64,000 nucleotides of DNA, from positions 124,001 through 188,000 of the forward strand of contig NZ_WEZG01000009.1 of the NCBI RefSeq assembly GCF_009176975.1. The letters are read 5' to 3'. This DNA is from Aureimonas psammosilenae (GTDB taxonomy: Bacteria; Pseudomonadota; Alphaproteobacteria; Rhizobiales; Rhizobiaceae). Numbering within the stretch: position 1 is the stretch's first letter; each line of letters begins with the position of its first letter. The translations under genes and the position numbers were made by a program. Below the pieces are notes generated by a model. It worked only from the letters and a program-made list of their open reading frames with translations. It ran no database searches and was not told the DNA's origin. Positions 19,545 to 27,683 of the stretch are shown here, in pieces.

Positions 19545-21598
19545 GGCTGACGCGCCTTATCGCGGAAATGGAGAACGCCTTCGATGATGCCGCGCGCATG
19601 GGTGCGACGCGCGACATAGGAATGCGACAGGGCGGGCAGGCTCGCCAGATCGTCGGAGAAATTGCCGACGATGATGGCCTGCGGCATGGTGCGCAGCATC
19701 TCGATGTCGTTGCCGGAATCCCCCGCCACGAAGACCGCATCGGCGGGAAGGCCGAGCCGCTCGCGCACGAATTCCACCGCCGTTCCCTTGGAAGCGCGAA
19801 GCGGCAGGATGTCGAGATAGCGCCCGTGGCTGTGGATCACCGAGCAGACGAGGCCGGAGGCTTCCAGTCGGGCCTGCACGCGCGGCACGGTCTGGCGGCT
19901 GCCGTCCGAGAAGTAGCTGAGCTTGTGCGAGCGCTGTTCCAGCGGCGCCTGGGGGTGGATGCCGGGAAGATCGGCAAGGGCGGCGCGCGCCGACTCGCGG
20001 TCCCAGCGCCGCGAAACGATCTCGCGCCATTCGGCGTCCTGCGTGTAGGTCGTGCCGTTGGCGTCCAGATGATAGATTTCCGAGCCGACGGAGGTGATCA
20101 TCACCTGCGGGCGCGGCGCGCCCTGCTGTTCCAGGATCGCCATGGCGCTGTGGAAGGAACGGCCGGTGGCGACGCCGAAGGCGAGGCCCCGCTGCCTTTC
20201 GCGCCAGTTGCGGAAGGTCCTGATGCTGTCCTCGCAGCCCACCAGCGTGTTGTCGATGTCGCAGATCAGGAGTTGCTCGGGCCGGGCGAGCGGCGCGACG
20301 GGCTTTGTGAGCGAGCGCAGAAGCGCGTGGTAGCGCTCCGCATGGCGCGTCCAGTCATAGGCCTCGGCCGCCTTGGCGCCGGCCTTGGCGTAGCGCTCCC
20401 AGACGGTGTCGTCGGCGAGGATCGACAAGCAGGCCTCGGATATCGCGTCCGGCGAGCGCGGATCGACCAGAATGCCGTTGCCGCACATTTCCACGATATC
20501 GTTCGGCCCGCCGGAATCGGTGGCGACAAGCGGCAGGCCGGCGGCGGAGGCTTCGAGCAGCGTCAGGCCGAAGGGCTCGTTCAGCGCCGGATTGACGAAA
20601 ATCCCGCGCCGGTCGCGCGCATAGGCGTAGATCGCCGGCACATCCTCGGGCCGGTGGGTCTTGGGATAAGCGACGCGGCCGTAGAGATCGTAGCGGTCGA
20701 TGAGGTGCAGGATCTCGGCGACGGTCTCGGCCATGTCGCCGTCGAGCGTCGCGAAATCCTCGCGCGTGCCCGCGACGATCACGAGATTGGCCTTTTCCTG
20801 AAGCGGGGGAGACTCGCCGAAGGCACGCACCAGCGCGGCAAGGTTCTTCTTGCGGACGGGGCGGGCGAGGGCGAGGATCGCAGGCTTTTCCGGCTCGCGC
20901 AGAAAACGGTCGATCGAGGCGTCCACGGCGGGGCAGGCGGGCGCGCCGGAAAAGCGTTCGAGATCGCTGCCGGGCGGCAGGATGCGGATGCGCCCCGCTT
21001 CATAAGCGCGGTAATCGGCCCATTGCACTTCCGCCTCGTCGCGCGAGGAAGCGATCACCACGGACGCGCGGGCAAGCGCCCCTTCCTCGGCCGCGATGCG
21101 CTCGCGAAGCGCGGGAACGGCATCGGCCGCGCTCCCCAGCGCCTTGGACTTCACCCGGCCGAGCGAATGGGCGGTGAACACGAAGGGAATGCCGAGCCGG
21201 TCCTCCACGATGGCGCAGACGCTCGCCGCATCGGCATAATGGGCGTGGAGGACGTCGGGCCGGCGCTTCTGAGCTTCGATGAAAACGATGAGGTTCTCGG
21301 CGAAGCTTTCCACCTCGCCGTGCAGCGCTTCCTTTTCGAGGTAATGCGGGCTGCGGGTCGGCAGGCGCAGGATTTCTACCTTCTCGTCGGCGCGCTCGTG
21401 CGCCACCGCATAATCGGGTCCCTGGCGGCCATGGAAGAGCCGCGTCGCGATCACGACGCGCTCGGTCCGCTTGTCCTTCACAGAGGCTTCCACGAGGTCC
21501 AGAAGGTAGCGGATATGGCCACCGGTATCGGCGGTCAGTCCATATTCCACATTCCTGGCGCGCAGGCACCCTTGAAGGGCGACATGGAGAACGAACAT
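19526..21598 (-). CDS. Fused sucrose-phosphate synthase / sucrose-phosphatase
   Basis: A 690-residue two-domain enzyme. Residues 1-435 form a GT4 synthase with TADTGGHIRYLLDL (22-35), VLHAHYADAA, FTAHSLGRVK, LARPVRKKNLAALVRAF and ALNEPFGLTLLEA (338-350), all typical of sucrose-phosphate synthases that join UDP-glucose and fructose-6-phosphate. Residues 443-690 form a HAD-IIB phosphatase with nucleophile motif DIDNT (447-451) and FVAGDSGNDIEML, matching sucrose-6-phosphatase. The start ATG sits behind ggaaggagag; the much longer frame upstream is non-coding. The gene diverges from a GT4 gene across 54 bases. Sucrose may serve as compatible solute or as acceptor for neighbouring transferases. 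Confidence 0.88.
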   Translation of the reverse strand: MFVLHVALQGCLRARNVEYGLTADTGGHIRYLLDLVEASVKDKRTERVVIATRLFHGRQGPDYAVAHERADEKVEILRLPTRSPHYLEKEALHGEVESFAENLIVFIEAQKRRPDVLHAHYADAASVCAIVEDRLGIPFVFTAHSLGRVKSKALGSAADAVPALRERIAAEEGALARASVVIASSRDEAEVQWADYRAYEAGRIRILPPGSDLERFSGAPACPAVDASIDRFLREPEKPAILALARPVRKKNLAALVRAFGESPPLQEKANLVIVAGTREDFATLDGDMAETVAEILHLIDRYDLYGRVAYPKTHRPEDVPAIYAYARDRRGIFVNPALNEPFGLTLLEASAAGLPLVATDSGGPNDIVEMCGNGILVDPRSPDAISEACLSILADDTVWERYAKAGAKAAEAYDWTRHAERYHALLRSLTKPVAPLARPEQLLICDIDNTLVGCEDSIRTFRNWRERQRGLAFGVATGRSFHSAMAILEQQGAPRPQVMITSVGSEIYHLDANGTTYTQDAEWREIVSRRWDRESARAALADLPGIHPQAPLEQRSHKLSYFSDGSRQTVPRVQARLEASGLVCSVIHSHGRYLDILPLRASKGTAVEFVRERLGLPADAVFVAGDSGNDIEMLRTMPQAIIVGNFSDDLASLPALSHSYVARRTHARGIIEGVLHFRDKARQPCKPAS

Positions 21599-21652
21599 TA
21601 ACTCTCCTTCCCTACGCAAGAATTTGTTTACAAAAGCGAGAGTCGAATCGGC

Positions 21653-22726
21653 ATGACCGACGGAAAAGATGAACACGGAAAGATTCCGCTGCGGGTCGCT
21701 CAAGTCGCTCCGACAATTTTTCCCGTTCCTCCGAAAGACCATGGCGGTACTGAGCGGATGATCCACGATCTTTGCGTGGCGCTTCAGCGCTCCGGAGTCG
21801 AGGTAACGCTGTTTGGACCTTCGGACAGTGCGACAGATGTTCCGCTTGTGGGTAACCTTCCCAGTTTGAGTAGCCTGGAACGGAAATATGGTTCCGTGCC
21901 CCCTTCCATCCCCGCCGTTCTGGAAGCGGCGCGCATGGAGGATCTGCGGCTGCGCCTGGACGAGTTCGACATCGTCCATTGCCACGGCGAGTTCTTTCAC
22001 GCGGCGCTCCTTGGGGAGAAGCGCCGCCATAGCCTGACCACGATCCACTGGCGGGTGGACGAACTCGACCGCGAGCTCTTCTTCGGCGCTTTTCCCGATC
22101 TGCCCGTCGCGGCGATCTCGGCTTCGCAGGAAAGCGGCCTGCTCCTTTCGAACCGGGCCGGCGTCGTGCATCACGGCATCGAGCGGGATCGCTATCGCTT
22201 TTCGGCCGGGCCGGGGCGTCACCTCGCCTTTATCGGCCGCATGACCGACCAGAAGCGCCCCGATACGGCGATCCGCGTCGCCACCGCCGCCGGGCGGGCG
22301 ATCCGGCTCGCCGGCACGGTGGATGTCGGCAACCCGCTTTACTTCGAGCGCGAGGTGAAGCCGCTTCTTTCCAATGATGCCGTTTACGTCGGCCCGCTCG
22401 GCGACGCGGCGAAGGGCGAGCTTCTCGGGCAGGCGGAAGCGCTGTTGTTTCCGGTCGACTGGCCCGAGCCCTTCGGTCTCGTGATGATCGAGGCCATGGC
22501 CTGCGGCACGCCCGTTATCGCCTGGGATCGGGGCAGCGTGCGCGAGGTCGTGGAAGACGGCGTGACGGGCTTCGTGGTGCGCTCGGAAGAAGAAGCGCTC
22601 GCGGCGCTGGCGCGGATCGGCTCGATCGACCGGGCCGGGGTGCGGCGGCGTTTCGAGGAGCGCTTCACTTCCGACCGCATGGCGGCGGACTATGTGGCGC
22701 TCTACCGGAAACTTCTGAGCCATTGA
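21653..22726 (+). CDS. Family 4 glycosyltransferase
   Basis: A 357-residue GT-B enzyme. LRVAQVAPTIFPVPPKDHGGTERMIHDLCVAL is the N-terminal acceptor-side glycine loop. VVHHGIERDRYRF and FIGRMTDQKRPDTAIRVA begin the nucleotide-sugar domain, and LFPVDWPEPFGLVMIEAMACGTPVIAWDRGSVREVV holds the conserved E-x7-E. This class moves mannose, glucose or GlcNAc residues with retention. It shares its start region with the divergent sucrose-phosphate synthase gene and is joined to the next GT4 gene by a TGATG overlap. The donor and acceptor are unknown. Confidence 0.88.
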   Translation: MTDGKDEHGKIPLRVAQVAPTIFPVPPKDHGGTERMIHDLCVALQRSGVEVTLFGPSDSATDVPLVGNLPSLSSLERKYGSVPPSIPAVLEAARMEDLRLRLDEFDIVHCHGEFFHAALLGEKRRHSLTTIHWRVDELDRELFFGAFPDLPVAAISASQESGLLLSNRAGVVHHGIERDRYRFSAGPGRHLAFIGRMTDQKRPDTAIRVATAAGRAIRLAGTVDVGNPLYFEREVKPLLSNDAVYVGPLGDAAKGELLGQAEALLFPVDWPEPFGLVMIEAMACGTPVIAWDRGSVREVVEDGVTGFVVRSEEEALAALARIGSIDRAGVRRRFEERFTSDRMAADYVALYRKLLSH

Positions 22727-23907
22727 TGCGAACCGCCCTCGTCACCTGGGACTACCCGCCGTCGCCGAGCGGCCTTTCCACCGCCGCGCGAGAGATCGCC
22801 GAAAGCCTGAAGCTCGCCGGGGCCGACGTCACGGTTTTCTCCATGGGGCGGGACGACGAGGCCGCCATCGGCGGCATCCGCGTCGTCGGCTGCCGGATCG
22901 CGGACGAGGCCGGGCTCGGGCGCTTGAGGCTTTGGGGCGGGGTCGGGCATCTGGCCGCGCCGCTCGCCTTTCGCGACGCGGTTCTGGCCGAGCATATGCG
23001 CCGGCCTTTTGCTGTGGTGGAGGCGACGAACTGGTATGCGCCGGCGGTGTTTCTCGCCGGCCGGCCGGGTCTCGCGCTCGTCACCCGCAACTCGACGCCC
23101 TGCGCTTTTTCGCGCGATCCGCCATCGAGCGCGCGCGACCGCTTCGACGGCTGGATGTCCGACAAGCTGGAGCGGCGGCAGGCCAGGCACAGCGCGGGGC
23201 TGATCTCCAACACCGCCGACCACGCGCGGCGCATCGCCGTCGAATACGGGCTGGAGCAAGGCGCGCAGCCCCATGCCGTGATCGGCCTCAGCCTGCCGCC
23301 CGAGATGATCGAGCGCGGCAAGGCCGCCGCCTATCCGGCGCTCGAAGCGGGACAGGCGGCGCGGCTTCTGTTCGTCGGGCGGGCCGAGCACCGCAAGGGC
23401 TTCGACGCCCTCATGGAAGCCGCCGCCATTCTGGCGCGGGAAGCGGAAGCGGGTGGCCCGGACTTCGCCCTGCGTTTGGCGGGCGTCTCGGACGACGCCT
23501 TGGCCGGCGATCTGCCGGAAGCGGCGCGTCGCCGGATCGAAGCGCTCGGGCGCGTGGACGAAAGCGACCTCGCCGCTGAATATGCCGGCGCCCACGCGGT
23601 TCTGGCGCCTTCGCGCTATGAAAGCTTCGGTCTCGTCTATCAGGAAGGCATGGCCTATGGCCGGCCGATGGTGGCCTCCAACGAGGATGCGAGCGCGCGC
23701 GAATTTGTCGGGCAGGCGGGCGCGGGCGCCATGGCCGAAACGACGAGCGGACCGGCCTTGGCGGATGCGATCCGGGCCGTTCTCACGAACGCGGACTATC
23801 GGCGCTCGTTACGCGAAAAGGCGCTGCTGGCGACTGGCCGCTTCACCCGCCGGACCTTGGGCACCGAGACGCTGGCGCTTTACGAGAAAGCTCTGGCGCG
23901 GGTTTAA
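22726..23907 (+). CDS. Family 4 glycosyltransferase
   Basis: A 393-residue GT-B enzyme. TALVTWDYPPSPSGLSTAAREIAESLKLAGADV is the N-terminal loop, LLFVGRAEHRKGFDALMEAA opens the donor domain, and LAPSRYESFGLVYQEGMAYGRPMVASNEDASAREFV is the E-x7-E block. Chosen start is the ATG that overlaps the preceding stop by one base; a TTG one codon earlier is also in frame. It converges on the next gene with a four-base overlap of stop codons. It is distinct in sequence from its upstream GT4 neighbour, so the pair probably adds two different residues. Confidence 0.87.
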   Translation: MRTALVTWDYPPSPSGLSTAAREIAESLKLAGADVTVFSMGRDDEAAIGGIRVVGCRIADEAGLGRLRLWGGVGHLAAPLAFRDAVLAEHMRRPFAVVEATNWYAPAVFLAGRPGLALVTRNSTPCAFSRDPPSSARDRFDGWMSDKLERRQARHSAGLISNTADHARRIAVEYGLEQGAQPHAVIGLSLPPEMIERGKAAAYPALEAGQAARLLFVGRAEHRKGFDALMEAAAILAREAEAGGPDFALRLAGVSDDALAGDLPEAARRRIEALGRVDESDLAAEYAGAHAVLAPSRYESFGLVYQEGMAYGRPMVASNEDASAREFVGQAGAGAMAETTSGPALADAIRAVLTNADYRRSLREKALLATGRFTRRTLGTETLALYEKALARV

Positions 23908-24887
23908 GGACGGTAGGGTTCGAGAAGCGCAGAGGCTTCCTCCAGCCGGCCGCGCCCTGGGTCCATCGCCTCGTAGCGGGCGGAGCGCTCCTCCACGTGG
24001 GCGCGCGTCAGATGGTGCCGGATCGCGCCGTGAAGCGTGATGAAGGAGCGCTGCCAGTCGCGGCGCGGGCGCTCGTGCACCGCGCCGCCATAGCGCACGG
24101 AACGGTGGTTCAGGCGGTACTGCGTGTCGGGAAAGAGGTCGGAGGCCGTGCCGTCGACGAGGTTCAGCCGGGGAAGGCCGATCGACACCGCGCCGCCGCG
24201 CTCGGCCAGCGCCGCGAGAGGACCGAGCAGCGCGCCCGTGCCCGGCTCCAGCACCTCGTCGGCGTCGAGCTGCAGCATCCATTTCGTTTGGGAAAGGGCG
24301 GTCAGCGCATTGCGCTGGCCCGCGAAATCGCCGCCGAGCGGGCGACGCCCGAGCCGCGCGGCACTGGGCCCGAAGCCTTCGATGTCGAGGGAGATGGGCT
24401 CGGCCTCGTCGCCATCCACGAGGATTAGCGCTTCCGCCGCCCAGGATGCGTGCTGACCGAGGGTCTCGAGGAGAGGATCGAGTTCCGCCGGGCGGCAGAT
24501 GATCCCGAGCGCCACCGGACGGCTTTCGCGCAATGCCAGGTCTTCGAGCCGCGCGGCTGCGGCGAGCGGCGAATGGGGTTCCATCAACGCCTGGCGCTGG
24601 GCGTCTTCGACCGGCTCGATGCCGCGCGAAAGCCGTGTCGCGGCGATGCGCAGGGTGAAGATATCAAGCCCGTAATCCTGGTCGTCGCCGGACACGAACT
24701 CTTGTCTGCCGAGCCGGGCCGCCAGATCGACCCGGCACGCTTCCATATCCGCGTCCGCATCGATGAGCACGCCGCATGATGTGCAGGCGAGGGGAAAGCT
24801 GCGTCGTCGGCCGGTGGAAAAACGCAGGCTCCGGTCGCCGGGAGCCAAAGCCCTTGCGCCGCACAGGAAGCAACGGGGCGCGCTCAT
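23904..24887 (-). CDS. Family 2 glycosyltransferase with N-terminal zinc ribbon
   Basis: A 327-residue protein. Cys6, Cys9, Cys35 and Cys38 (CFLC and CTSC) make a CX2C-X25-CX2C zinc-ribbon-like module, unusual ahead of a glycosyltransferase. From about residue 115 a GT-A domain follows: ALGIICRPAELDPLLETLGQ, EALILVDGDE, GDFAGQRNAL and MLQLDADEVLEPG with the metal-binding D-A-D, like WaaE/KdtX-type transferases. VRYGGAVHERP is the matching C-terminal block. The ATG overlaps the stop of the GT29-like gene (ATGA), so the two are coupled. The donor is unknown; a role for the ribbon in acceptor or protein binding is a guess. Confidence 0.78.
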   Translation of the reverse strand: MSAPRCFLCGARALAPGDRSLRFSTGRRRSFPLACTSCGVLIDADADMEACRVDLAARLGRQEFVSGDDQDYGLDIFTLRIAATRLSRGIEPVEDAQRQALMEPHSPLAAAARLEDLALRESRPVALGIICRPAELDPLLETLGQHASWAAEALILVDGDEAEPISLDIEGFGPSAARLGRRPLGGDFAGQRNALTALSQTKWMLQLDADEVLEPGTGALLGPLAALAERGGAVSIGLPRLNLVDGTASDLFPDTQYRLNHRSVRYGGAVHERPRRDWQRSFITLHGAIRHHLTRAHVEERSARYEAMDPGRGRLEEASALLEPYRP

Positions 24888-25519
24888 GCGGCCGCTCGCG
24901 GCCTTAGCGGGTGAAGCCGAAGCCGCCCTTGTGCCGCCATCGCCTCGAACCAGTTGCACTCGGCATTCCAGGCATGGCCGTCCCAACCGGCGAAGCCGAA
25001 GCCGTAGACGTCGATCCGCGTTTCCATCGGGAGTTCGCCGAGGAGATAAAGGCCGACGAGAAGCCCGGTGCTGGGCGCCGGTTGCGCCATGCCTGACATT
25101 GCCAGGATTTCCGCCGCTTGGGCATGCACGGCCTCGGGCAGGATGGTGGTCCGAAGCCCCAAGGGCTGCAGAATGGCCTGCGCTTCCGCCGTCCAGTCGC
25201 GCCCGTCCTCGTCGCCGGGGCGGGCGGGCTCGTCCTTGCGGGGGAAGGGAAACAGCACCTCCCGCGCACCGCGAAGAACGGGGCGCGTGGTGAAATCTGC
25301 ATCCTCCAGCCATTCGCGCATCTGGCCGCCGTGATTGACGAGGGCGAGATGCGTCACGCGGCTGCCGGCCCGGCCGCCGAAGCCGGGCGCGTTGTTGAAG
25401 CGCACCACCCAGTCGGCCGCGTCGATCGCCTCCGCCGCCGCGTCCATGTCCGGCGCGTTGCCGACAACGGCGACGCTTCGCGGGGTCAAATCCAAGCCTT
25501 CGTCGGTTGGTTCGCTCAT
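24884..25519 (-). CDS. GT29-like (sialyltransferase motif L) protein
   Basis: A 211-residue protein with SVAVVGNAPDMDAAAEAIDA followed by DWVVRFNNAPGFGGRAGSR, the strand-loop-helix of sialyltransferase motif L (V-V-G-N...I-D...V-x-R-F-N). PAPSTGLLVGLYLLGELP followed by IDVYGFGF matches the motif S/III region of bacterial GT29-like proteins. It lacks a signal peptide and is shorter than eukaryotic enzymes. Similar alphaproteobacterial proteins are often left as hypothetical. I place the start at the ATG before SEPTDEG; upstream in-frame codons add unrelated sequence. No CMP-sialate synthesis genes are present, so the true donor may not be sialic acid. Confidence 0.65.
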   Translation of the reverse strand: MSEPTDEGLDLTPRSVAVVGNAPDMDAAAEAIDAADWVVRFNNAPGFGGRAGSRVTHLALVNHGGQMREWLEDADFTTRPVLRGAREVLFPFPRKDEPARPGDEDGRDWTAEAQAILQPLGLRTTILPEAVHAQAAEILAMSGMAQPAPSTGLLVGLYLLGELPMETRIDVYGFGFAGWDGHAWNAECNWFEAMAAQGRLRLHPLRPRAAA

Positions 25520-25702
25520 GCGCTCGCCCGCTTGCTCGTATCCTAAGGAAACATGCGACGGATTTCCCGCAAGGCCAGGGTCGGGCACGGATCGACTGCG
25601 GCAAAAGAGCGGCGTCGGGATGACGAAAGGGCGTCGCCGTCTATTTAGCAGGCAACAACGGTCGCTCGACTTCGTTCGCCGGCTTATCGATAGGGGACCG
25701 CC

Positions 25703-26833
25703 TTGTTGAAACCCATCTCATTCTTCGTCCATCACCAAGGGCGTGGCCACGCCAATCGCACGATGGCGCTCGTCTCGGAATTCGCCAAGGAACGGCCGGT
25801 CTCCGTTCTGACCGCCGGTCCGCATCTATTCGAGGGTTTCCACCGCGATATCGAGATCGTCGCCCTGCCGAACATGATCGGCGCCGGCGTGCCGACGCCC
25901 CGCCTTTACGCCGAGCCGACACCGCAGGTGATGCATTGCGTGCCCCTCGGCCTTTCCGAGATGCGCCGCACGATGCGCACGATCCTCGACCATCTGGATG
26001 ATCGGCAAGTCGGTCTCTTCGTCGTGGACGTGTCGTCCGAGATCGCGCTCCTGTCGCGCATCGCCAGCGTTCCGGCTGTGCAGATCCGCATGCATGGCGA
26101 CCGCGCCGATATCGGCCATGTCGGTGCCTATGAGGCTTCCGTCGGGATGCTCGCGCCCTTCGACGAGCGCATGGAGCAGGACGACTATCCGGCTTACCTG
26201 CGCGCCAAGACGTTCTATTCCGGCGGCTTGTGCACGACGCTGGACGACGTGCCGGAAAAGGCGGAAGCGCGTCGCCGCCTCGGGCTCGACCCCAACCGCG
26301 AAGTGGTGGTAGCCATCACCGGCGGGGGCGGCAGCGGCACGCCATACGCGCCCTTGACGGTCGCCGCGCGGGCCGCGCCGGACACGACGTGGCTCACCAT
26401 TGGACCGACGCATCGCGAGGGCCACGAAACGGACTTTTCCAACCTCACCGAACTCGGCTGGGTGAAGAACGTCACCGATTACCTTGCCGCCGCCGATATC
26501 GTCCTGGCATCGGCCGGCGACAACACGGTGCACGAGATCGCGCGGGTGGGGCAGAAGCTCATCGTCATGCCCGAATGGCGCTATTTCGGCGAGCAGGTGC
26601 GCAAGGCCGAAGCGCTGGTGCGGCTCGGCGCGGCGGTAAGCGCGAGCGTTTGGCCGGGCGACCTCCATGGCTGGCAGGAACTTCTGGCTAAGGCGCGGGC
26701 GCTGAATGCCGACGCGATCCGCAGCCTTTATGCGCCCGATGCTGCGCGGCGTGCCGCGGGCTGGCTGGAGGGTCTCGCGGACGAGCTCTGGGAAGGGGCG
26801 AGCGTGGCGCCCGCCTTGAAGATCGTCGGCTGA
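25703..26833 (+). CDS. MurG-like GT-B glycosyltransferase
   Basis: A 376-residue GT-B enzyme. FFVHHQGRGHANRTMALVSEF is the N-terminal glycine-rich acceptor loop (the GHxxR region). AITGGGGSGTP starts the donor domain, and IVLASAGDNTVHEIARVGQKLIVMP with FGEQVRKAEALVRLGAA is the GT28/MurG-type UDP-sugar site. It is not MurG itself, since the undecaprenyl-linked acceptor residues and cell-wall neighbours are missing. The start is one of two consecutive TTG codons behind agggga. A second transferase gene follows after 11 bases, suggesting one transcript. Confidence 0.8.
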   Translation: MLKPISFFVHHQGRGHANRTMALVSEFAKERPVSVLTAGPHLFEGFHRDIEIVALPNMIGAGVPTPRLYAEPTPQVMHCVPLGLSEMRRTMRTILDHLDDRQVGLFVVDVSSEIALLSRIASVPAVQIRMHGDRADIGHVGAYEASVGMLAPFDERMEQDDYPAYLRAKTFYSGGLCTTLDDVPEKAEARRRLGLDPNREVVVAITGGGGSGTPYAPLTVAARAAPDTTWLTIGPTHREGHETDFSNLTELGWVKNVTDYLAAADIVLASAGDNTVHEIARVGQKLIVMPEWRYFGEQVRKAEALVRLGAAVSASVWPGDLHGWQELLAKARALNADAIRSLYAPDAARRAAGWLEGLADELWEGASVAPALKIVG

Positions 26834-26844
26834 GGGGAACCTCC

Positions 26845-27507
26845 TTGGCGACACTCGTCACCGTCCTCAAGACCGGCGGGCGCTACGACGCGCGCTGGGT
26901 GGAGCGTTTGGCGCGCGGCGCGGAGCGCTTCGCCCCGGCCTTCACACGCTTCGTCTGTCTCACCGACGATGCCGGTCTCGACTTGGCCGGCGTCGAAACC
27001 GTGCCGCTCCGGCACGATTGGCCGGCATGGTGGGCGAAAATGGAAGCCTTTCGGCCCGGGCTCTTCACCGGCACCACCGTTCTTTGCGATCTCGACACGG
27101 TGTTCTGCGGCGATGCCGATGCCTTGGCGCAGCCCGGCCTCCTCGCGATGGAAGACTATTTCCACAAAGGCCGGCTTTCGAGCGCGATCCTCCGCTGGCA
27201 GGGCGACGAGCTTGGGCACATCTACGAGCGCTTCGCCGCCGATCCGGCGCGCTGGATGCTGGCGGGCGCCTGCGGGCCGGTGCCGAACGCGGTTCACGGC
27301 GATCAGGTGGTGATCGACCATTTCCTGCGCGAGAAGGGGATGCGGCCGCGCTTCGTGCAGGAAGCCCATCCCGGCCTTCTCGACTTCTACGACGCGCAAA
27401 AGCCGATCCGGGGCTCGGTGATGGTCTTCATCGGCGATTCCAAACCCGACAAGGCCGTCGGTCCCGTTCGCGCGCTTTGGGAAGGCCTGGAGGCGGCGGG
27501 GGCCTGA
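26845..27507 (+). CDS. Putative glycosyltransferase with D-L-D motif
   Basis: A 220-residue soluble protein. TLVTVLKTGGRYDARWVERLARGAERF looks like the first strand and helix of a GT-A fold. TVLCDLDTVFCGDADAL supplies a D-x-D type metal site, and SSAILRWQGDELGHIYERF resembles the acceptor region of GT8-like enzymes. The family assignment is by pattern and not by a close relative. The TTG start has gagggg eight bases upstream and lies 11 bases after the MurG-like gene, so the two are probably one operon. Donor and acceptor are unknown. Confidence 0.6.
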   Translation: MATLVTVLKTGGRYDARWVERLARGAERFAPAFTRFVCLTDDAGLDLAGVETVPLRHDWPAWWAKMEAFRPGLFTGTTVLCDLDTVFCGDADALAQPGLLAMEDYFHKGRLSSAILRWQGDELGHIYERFAADPARWMLAGACGPVPNAVHGDQVVIDHFLREKGMRPRFVQEAHPGLLDFYDAQKPIRGSVMVFIGDSKPDKAVGPVRALWEGLEAAGA

Positions 27508-27683
27508 CGCTTCCTCGATCGCGCCGCCGCCGTCGCGAAGATCGTGCCGAATCCTCCATCGCAAGTTTTGCGCTGATCGCGTAGAGCGGTGGCGGTTTCG
27601 CTTCTTCGCTCAGCCGGCCATCGACCCTCTAGCCGGACGGGCAGGAAGCCGCGCGGCCTGCCGCCGCACAGCCAGGAAATGCC

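Noticed and set aside
21599-22723. N-terminal 375-codon extension of the sucrose-phosphate synthase frame
   Set aside because: It is antisense to the GT4 gene and lacks protein character; the ATG at 21598 has a strong ribosome site.
27540-27683. tagagcgg sequence resembling the ends of the 33 kb repeat
   Set aside because: Only about seven bases match and there is no inverted partner.
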